Origin: an uncultured Tenacibaculum sp.
Lineage (GTDB): Bacteria > Bacteroidota > Bacteroidia > Flavobacteriales > Flavobacteriaceae
Assembly (NCBI GenBank): GCA_947492185.1
Contig: CANLMR010000001.1
Span: 124,001 to 188,000, forward strand
Length of the DNA: 64,000 nt
Reading direction: 5' to 3'
Shown here: positions 58,864 through 64,000 of the stretch, piece by piece
Position numbering within the stretch: the stretch's first letter is position 1
Layout of the letters: every line of letters starts with the position of its first letter
The notes under the pieces: model-generated
Told to the model about the DNA's origin: nothing
The model's input: only the letters and a program-made list of their open reading frames with translations
Database searches by the model: none
Position numbers and translations under genes: made by a program

Positions 58864-58894
58864 AAAAAGCGAACCTTAAAATAAGATTCGCTTT
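58864..58894 (-). terminator. Terminator of the atp operon
   Basis: On the minus strand: stem AAGCGAATCTT/AAGGTTCGCTT (one U-G wobble) with loop ATTTT and then T7. It is 27 nt after the atpG stop and shares its core sequence with the 58311 terminator. Confidence 0.85.
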
Positions 58895-58920
58895 AAATAT
58901 ATTGATAATTTAATATCTTT

Positions 58921-59781
58921 CTAGTTGTTCAATGCTTCTGCTCCACCAACAATCTCTAAGATTTCGTTAGTAATTGCAGCCTGACGAGCTTTGTTATATG
59001 TTAATAATAACTCATCTCTTAATTCCGTAGCATTATCTGTTGCTTTGTGCATCGCAGTCATACGCGCTCCGTGCTCGGCAGCAAATGAATCACGCATTGC
59101 TTTATATAACTGAGTTTTTAATGACTTTGGAATTAATTGTAAAACGATTTCTTCTTTTGAAGGCTCAAATAAGTAATCTAAGCTTACACTAGAATTACTT
59201 TCTACAGGTTGAATTGGTAAAAACTGCTCTACCATTGCTATTTGAGTAGCAGCATTTTTGAAACGGTTATACACAAGTTCAATCTTGTCATAAGAACCAT
59301 CAACAAAAACATCCATTAAATGTTGAGCAATAGCAGCTGCATTTTCAAAAGTTAAATCATCGAAAATACCATTGTTATTTTCTACAACATTATACTCTTT
59401 AGATAAGATGTCATTTCCTTTTTTACCAATAGTAAATACATCTACCTCTGCTCCATTGTAAGTTTCATTAATAGTGCTGATTGTCTTTTTTATAATAGAT
59501 GAATTAAATCCACCACATAAACCTCTATTAGAAGTTACAGCAACTAATAACACTTTTTTTACCTCTCTTTGCTCAGAATAAGCGCCACCAACGTTTCCAT
59601 CTAAAGTAGCACTAATACTTTGTAAAAGCTCAGTTAATTTAGATGCATACGGACGCATTGCTGTAATCGCATCTTGAGCTTTTTTCAACTTTGCAGCAGA
59701 TACCATTTTCATGGCAGATGTAATCTGCATTGTTGATTTAATTGAAGTAATTCTGTTACGTATTTCTTTTAAGTTTGCCAT
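58921..59781 (-). CDS. atpG: ATP synthase F1 gamma subunit
   Basis: Central rotor shaft of the F1 motor. 286 residues, normal. The N- and C-terminal helices that form the coiled-coil shaft are clear: NLKEIRNRITSIKSTMQITS with AMKMVSAAKLKKAQDAI at the start, and AMRDSFAAEHGARMTAMHKA, TDNATELRDELLLTYNKARQ and TNEILEIVGGAEALNN at the end. The middle Rossmann-like domain has VTSNRGLCGGFNSSI. Last gene of the atp operon here; a 9-bp hairpin (59806-59814 / 59825-59833) lies between atpA and atpG. Confidence 0.97.
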   Translation of the reverse strand: MANLKEIRNRITSIKSTMQITSAMKMVSAAKLKKAQDAITAMRPYASKLTELLQSISATLDGNVGGAYSEQREVKKVLLVAVTSNRGLCGGFNSSIIKKTISTINETYNGAEVDVFTIGKKGNDILSKEYNVVENNNGIFDDLTFENAAAIAQHLMDVFVDGSYDKIELVYNRFKNAATQIAMVEQFLPIQPVESNSSVSLDYLFEPSKEEIVLQLIPKSLKTQLYKAMRDSFAAEHGARMTAMHKATDNATELRDELLLTYNKARQAAITNEILEIVGGAEALNN

Positions 59782-59805
59782 CTATATGAACTTAAAATTA
59801 GTTGA

Positions 59806-59833
59806 ATTTCCTCACCTTTTCAGATGAGGAAAT
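59806..59833 (-). other. Hairpin between atpA and atpG
   Basis: Perfect 9-bp stem ATTTCCTCA/TGAGGAAAT with a 10-nt loop in the 64-nt intercistronic gap. No T-run, so more likely an mRNA-stability or processing element than a terminator. Confidence 0.5.
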
Positions 59834-59845
59834 ATTGTTTTATAA

Positions 59846-61426
59846 TTATCCTGAATATTTAGCTGAAATCTCTTTAGCAACTTCAGTTAAGATATCAGTA
59901 ACCTCGTCGGTTAATTTACCTGATTTTAATGTATCTAATGCATCTCTATGTTTTGCATTTAAATACTCAATAAAATCAACTTCAAATTCTTTAACTTTCT
60001 TAACAGGAACTTCTTTTAATAAGTTTTTAGAACCTGCATAGATAATTGCAACCTGATCTTCAACAGTAAAAGGATCTCCTTGATTCTGCTTTAAGATTTC
60101 CACGTTACGTTGTCCTTTAGAGATTACGTTCATTGTAGCAGCATCTAAATCAGAACCAAACTTAGCGAATGCTTCTAATTCACGGTACTGAGCTTGATCT
60201 AACTTTAATGTACCTGATACCTTCTTCATTGATTTAATCTGAGCAGAACCTCCTACACGAGATACTGAGATACCTACGTTAATCGCTGGACGAACTCCCG
60301 AGTTGAATAAATCAGACTCTAAGAAAATCTGTCCATCAGTAATCGAAATTACGTTTGTAGGAATATATGCAGAAACATCTCCAGCTTGAGTTTCAATAAT
60401 TGGTAATGCAGTTAAAGAACCTCCTCCTTTTACTTTACCTTTTAAAGACTCTGGTAAATCGTTCATTTCACTAGCAATTTTATCATCATTGATAACTTTT
60501 GCAGCTCGTTCTAATAATCTTGAGTGTAAGTAAAACACATCCCCAGGATACGCCTCACGCCCTGGTGGACGACGTAATAATAAAGAAATCTCACGGTAAG
60601 CTACTGCTTGCTTAGATAAATCATCATAAACAATTAAAGCTGGTCTACCAGTATCTCTAAAATACTCTCCGATTGAAGCTCCAGCAAAAGGTGCATATAC
60701 TTGCATTGCAGCTGGGTCAGATGCATTAGCTGCAACAATAGTTGTATAAGCTAAAGCTCCTTTTTCTTCTAACATGTTTGCGATAGCAGCAACTGTAGAA
60801 CCTTTTTGACCTACTGCAACATAGATACAATAAACTGGCTCACCTGCATCGTAAAATTCTTTTTGATTTAAGATAGTATCAATAGCAACTGTAGATTTAC
60901 CAGTCTGACGATCACCAATGATTAACTCACGTTGTCCTCTACCAATTGGAATCATTGCATCAACTGATTTGATACCTGTTTGTAATGGTTCAGTTACTGG
61001 TTGACGGTAAATTACACCTGGAGCTTTACGCTCTAATGGCATTTCAAAAGTTTCTCCTTCTATAGGACCTTTACCATCGATCGGGTTACCTAAAGTGTCT
61101 ACAACACGACCAACAATTCCTTCTCCTACTTTTAAAGAAGCAATTCTTTCTGTACGTTTTACAGTAGAACCTTCTCTAATTCCTTTAGATGGGCCTAATA
61201 ATACAACCCCAACGTTATCTTCTTCTAAGTTTAAAACGATTCCTTCTAAACCGTTCCCGAAATCTACTAATTCTCCGTACTGTACGTTAGATAAACCATA
61301 CACACGAGCAATACCATCACCCACTTGTAATACAGTTCCTACTTCGTTTAACGAAGCTTTTGATTCGAAATTTGTTAATTGTTCCTTTAAAATTGCTGAT
61401 ACTTCAGCTGGTTTAATTGCCGCCAT
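59846..61426 (-). CDS. atpA: ATP synthase F1 alpha subunit
   Basis: Non-catalytic nucleotide-binding subunit. 526 residues. Visible: [40 protein letters not shown] with the P-loop GDRQTGKST (about residue 170), the [20 protein letters not shown] segment, [40 protein letters not shown] and the conserved C-terminal helices. The signature [17 protein letters not shown] (about 370) is intact. 21 nt downstream of atpH; its beta-subunit partner (atpD) is not in the window. Confidence 0.98.
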   Translation of the reverse strand: MAAIKPAEVSAILKEQLTNFESKASLNEVGTVLQVGDGIARVYGLSNVQYGELVDFGNGLEGIVLNLEEDNVGVVLLGPSKGIREGSTVKRTERIASLKVGEGIVGRVVDTLGNPIDGKGPIEGETFEMPLERKAPGVIYRQPVTEPLQTGIKSVDAMIPIGRGQRELIIGDRQTGKSTVAIDTILNQKEFYDAGEPVYCIYVAVGQKGSTVAAIANMLEEKGALAYTTIVAANASDPAAMQVYAPFAGASIGEYFRDTGRPALIVYDDLSKQAVAYREISLLLRRPPGREAYPGDVFYLHSRLLERAAKVINDDKIASEMNDLPESLKGKVKGGGSLTALPIIETQAGDVSAYIPTNVISITDGQIFLESDLFNSGVRPAINVGISVSRVGGSAQIKSMKKVSGTLKLDQAQYRELEAFAKFGSDLDAATMNVISKGQRNVEILKQNQGDPFTVEDQVAIIYAGSKNLLKEVPVKKVKEFEVDFIEYLNAKHRDALDTLKSGKLTDEVTDILTEVAKEISAKYSG

Positions 61427-61447
61427 CTTAAATCTTTTGATGTATAA

Positions 61448-62005
61448 TTAAATTTTTGGAATATAATGACTATTGTCAAATTCTCTTCTTAATTCGTTAA
61501 ATTGGTTTGAGATACTTGCATCATACTGCACATCTCCAACACGTAAAATAAATCCACCTAAAATGTCTGGATTTATAATATTATTTATAGTTGCACTGTT
61601 TCCTGTAATTTCAACTATCTTCTTTTGAATTTTAGCTTCTAATTCACTAGTTAATTCAACAGCAGTAGTTACAGTAGCAACTTGCATATTTTTATAATAA
61701 TCGTAAATAATAGAATATTGCTTAGCTACTTGAGAAAGCATTAACATTCTTTTGTTTTCTGCTAAAAGATTAAATAATCCTTTTGAGATATTATTTACTT
61801 TGTCTCCAAATAAAGCATCTAATACTTTCTTTTTATCAGTTACTTTAATTATAGGACTTTTAAGCATTGCGTCTAAATCATCACTATTAGCAATAGTAGC
61901 AACAATATCTTTCATATTGTTATTTACTTCCTCATCACTTCCTTGCTCTTTAGCTAAATTTAAAAGTGCTTTTGCGTAACGTAATGCTGGTCTAGATTGT
62001 TTCAT
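61448..62005 (-). CDS. atpH: ATP synthase F1 delta subunit
   Basis: Peripheral-stalk subunit linking F1 to the b-subunits. 185 residues. N-terminal helical bundle (SRPALRYAKALLNLAKEQGS; MLKSPIIKVTDKKKVLDALF; LFNLLAENKRMLMLSQVAKQ) and the C-terminal domain with NPDILGGFILRVGDVQYDAS, the OSCP/delta signature. 10 nt downstream of atpF and 21 nt before atpA. Confidence 0.96.
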   Translation of the reverse strand: MKQSRPALRYAKALLNLAKEQGSDEEVNNNMKDIVATIANSDDLDAMLKSPIIKVTDKKKVLDALFGDKVNNISKGLFNLLAENKRMLMLSQVAKQYSIIYDYYKNMQVATVTTAVELTSELEAKIQKKIVEITGNSATINNIINPDILGGFILRVGDVQYDASISNQFNELRREFDNSHYIPKI

Positions 62006-62015
62006 CTGTACTTAA

Positions 62016-62513
62016 TTAGTTTAAAGTAACGTCTTCTAACATCCCTTCAACAAGCTTTAATTGATCATCTTGTGAAGCTAATTCTTTCTTAACTACTGTT
62101 TGAGCGATACCTATTGATAATTCAGCAACATTTTTCTTTAATTCTGCAATAGCTGCTTGTTGCTCTTGCTTGATTGTAGCTTTTGCATTCTCAATCATTT
62201 TAGAAGCTTCTTGACCTGCTTCTTCTTTAGCATCAGCAATAATCTTATCTTTAATCTCACGAGCCTCTTTCATCATTGCATCTCTCTCAGCTCTTGCTTC
62301 TTTTAATAATCTATCGTTATCTGCTTGTAAGTTTTGCATTTCCTTACGCGCCTTGTCAGCTTCATCTAAAGCATTTTGAATACCTTCTTCTCTTTCATCT
62401 AAAGAGTTTAAGATTGGTTTCCAAGCAAACTTTGCTAATAAAACTAATATTACAATAAGAATTACCAACTGCATTGCAAATAACCCTACTGAAAAATCAT
62501 TAAAAATATCCAT
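62016..62513 (-). CDS. atpF: ATP synthase F0 b subunit
   Basis: Peripheral-stalk subunit of 165 residues: one N-terminal membrane helix (about 10-27, LFAMQLVILIVILVLLA) with the typical KFAWKPILNSLDEREEGIQ after it, then a long right-handed coiled coil rich in Ala, Glu and Lys (LDEADKARKEMQNLQADNDR, KMIENAKATIKQEQQAAIAE). The terminator-like hairpin between atpE and atpF should reduce its expression relative to atpE. Confidence 0.97.
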   Translation of the reverse strand: MDIFNDFSVGLFAMQLVILIVILVLLAKFAWKPILNSLDEREEGIQNALDEADKARKEMQNLQADNDRLLKEARAERDAMMKEAREIKDKIIADAKEEAGQEASKMIENAKATIKQEQQAAIAELKKNVAELSIGIAQTVVKKELASQDDQLKLVEGMLEDVTLN

Positions 62514-62554
62514 AACGTAATGTTTGTATTTGTCTTTTCTGTTGTTTAATTTTT

Positions 62555-62594
62555 AAAAACACTTCTGCAACCAACCGTTGCAGAAAGTGTTTTT
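62555..62594 (-). terminator. Terminator-like hairpin between atpE and atpF
   Basis: 17-bp stem with one bulged A: AAAAACACTTCTGCAAC (62555-62571) / GTTGCAG-A-AAGTGTTTTT (62577-62594), loop CCAAC-type 5 nt. The T5 on the minus strand is part of the stem base. Position inside an operon suggests partial termination or protection of upstream atpE mRNA. Confidence 0.7.
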
Positions 62595-62614
62595 GTTCTG
62601 TTTTTTTCGGAATA

Positions 62615-62815
<201 letters not shown>

Positions 62816-62845
62816 TTATATAATTAAACAAATTCTTATTCTAAA

Positions 62846-63985
62846 TTAATGTGCATGATCATGTTCATGCTCTTCTACTGCCATACCAATAAATAAAGCA
62901 GATAACATTGTAAAAATAAATGCTTGTAAGAAAGCAACTAAAATTTCAATTACACTTAAAAACAATGTTAACAAAAATGATATTCCTGTTGCTCCAACAG
63001 TTCCGAACTGTGTTTTCAATAACAACATTAAAGCTGCAATACCCATTACTACAGAGTGACCTGCAGTAATATTTGCAAATAAACGTACTAGTAAAGAGAA
63101 TGGTTTAATTAAAATAAAACCTACTAACTCTAATAAAGCTAAAACTGGTCTTAAGATTACCGGAACTCCTGGCATCCATAATGTGTGCGCCCAGAAATCT
63201 TTTGAACCATTAGAAATATAAATTACTAATGTAAATAATGCTAAACATACGGTAACAGCAATTTGACCTGTTACGTTAAATCCTAATGGAGTTAATCCCA
63301 TTAAGTTTAATATCCAGATAAAGAAGAATACCGTTAATAAATACGGCATAAACTTCTTGTATTTTTTTTCACCAATATTTGGTTTTGCAATCTCATCTCT
63401 TACATATAACACTAAAGGCTCTAACACACGTCCAACACCAGTTGGAATAGCACCTTTCTTATATCCTTTCGCTAATGAACCGAAACCTAAGAACATTAAT
63501 AACCCAGCTAATAATATCCCGAACACACTTTTAGTAATAGAAAAGTCTAATACTTTGTGTGCATTTGTAGCATGGTGGGCTTCATCAAAAGCAACATGCT
63601 CTACGCCTTCATTTAACTCATAAATTTTACTATGAATTTTAGCCAACTTCACTCCTCCTGCATTAACAACAACATGTCCATCATCATTATGATGAAACTT
63701 AGAAGACATAAAGGTTTTTAAACCTTTACTAGTCCAAACAATTACTGGCAAAGGAAAACCAACATGTTTCCTCTCTCCTGCATCATTAGTATACGAATAC
63801 AAAGAAAAATCATGTGAATCAGCCAAGTGATGTTTGATGTAATCTTGAATCTCTTCTTTGGTGTTTACTTTTCCACCATCATTATCAGAAGATTGTTTTT
63901 CACCGCCTCCAGCGAAAACGTTTAATGAAGAAAATACTATTGCTAGTATTGCTAAACATTTGATAGGTTTTTTTGCTATCATCAT
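62846..63985 (-). CDS. atpB: ATP synthase F0 a subunit, long Bacteroidetes form
   Basis: Stator half-channel subunit. 379 residues against ~270 in E. coli: a signal peptide-like start (IKCLAILAIVFSSLNVFAGG) and about 140 extra N-terminal residues precede the membrane part, as usual in Bacteroidetes. The conserved core has LFANITAGHSVVMGIAALML with the essential arginine (VRLFANITAGH), and FLLTLFLSVIEILVAFLQAF with IFTMLSALFIGMAVEEHE. The C-terminus HEHDHAH is histidine-rich. Two adjacent ATGs (63985, 63982) are equivalent. First atp gene in view; the upstream promoter is outside the window. Confidence 0.95.
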   Translation of the reverse strand: MMIAKKPIKCLAILAIVFSSLNVFAGGGEKQSSDNDGGKVNTKEEIQDYIKHHLADSHDFSLYSYTNDAGERKHVGFPLPVIVWTSKGLKTFMSSKFHHNDDGHVVVNAGGVKLAKIHSKIYELNEGVEHVAFDEAHHATNAHKVLDFSITKSVFGILLAGLLMFLGFGSLAKGYKKGAIPTGVGRVLEPLVLYVRDEIAKPNIGEKKYKKFMPYLLTVFFFIWILNLMGLTPLGFNVTGQIAVTVCLALFTLVIYISNGSKDFWAHTLWMPGVPVILRPVLALLELVGFILIKPFSLLVRLFANITAGHSVVMGIAALMLLLKTQFGTVGATGISFLLTLFLSVIEILVAFLQAFIFTMLSALFIGMAVEEHEHDHAH

Positions 63986-64000
63986 ACCTTTACTAAATAT

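Noticed and set aside
61095..61451. 118-codon plus-strand frame across the 5' part of atpA
   Set aside because: Antisense shadow of the highly conserved atpA start; Ser/Thr/Pro-rich without family features.

Overview
The window is AT-rich chromosomal DNA of a member of the Bacteroidetes, almost certainly a (probably marine) Flavobacteriaceae. Support: type III plus type II glutamine synthetases, a FecI/FecR/STN-TonB receptor system, long AtpB with a signal-peptide-bearing N-terminal extension, an atp operon without atpD/atpC, DUF4286/DUF3667/PadR families typical of the phylum, weak ribosome binding sites, and many copies of the Bacteroidetes -7 promoter element TAnnTTTG in front of genes. 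Genus cannot be fixed from the sequence; Tenacibaculum/Polaribacter-like is a guess.

Layout. 1-16,300: end of glmS, an endonuclease/exonuclease/phosphatase-fold protein, prfA, small lipoproteins, a TauE/SafE transporter divergent from an Lrp regulator, YceI with an internally duplicated secreted protein, purM, and divergent GSIII/GSII genes followed by a Na+/Ca2+ antiporter. A decayed zone (14,690-15,717) holds the tail of a dead SPFH/prohibitin-like gene, then two small genes and tRNA-Arg(ACG). 16,268-28,550: an ECF sigma/anti-sigma/TonB-receptor operon, a coiled-coil membrane protein, glyS, and a TonB receptor with a GDSL lipoprotein. 28,700-36,911: ribF, serS, a 47-aa gene, a TPR protein, DUF4286, a class B1 metallo-beta-lactamase homologue, rsmA, mgtE and a Crp-family regulator. 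36,996-40,900: an operon of SDR, ACAD11-like acyl-CoA dehydrogenase, APH-fold kinase and second SDR, the likely set for phosphorylation-dependent breakdown of hydroxyacyl-CoAs. 40,998-49,778: an accessory stretch of small secreted/lipoprotein genes of unknown function (one with a premature stop), AraC/SRPBCC/DUF4287, a membrane HEXXH protein, GNAT and DUF3667. 49,802-64,000: LysE, a PaaE-like flavoreductase, an autoregulated-looking PadR/HAAS-like operon, rsmI and dxs (divergent), a CocE-type hydrolase, a TonB-C protein, and the atpBEFHAG operon.

Most noteworthy signals: a PadR-box inside a 22-bp inverted repeat that embraces the -7 element and start codon of the PadR operon; twin CCCTAAAAATT repeats about five helical turns apart between the two glutamine synthetases; back-to-back, apparently leaderless promoters for rsmI and dxs; a terminator-like hairpin between atpE and atpF; a tRNA-Arg in which the tertiary pair 19-56 appears to have co-varied from G-C to A-U; and a B1 metallo-beta-lactamase homologue with an altered loop after its HXHXD motif. 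No CRISPR array, insertion sequence, prophage or rRNA gene was seen. Promoter calls rest on motif match by eye; coordinates of repeats and hairpins were counted by hand.
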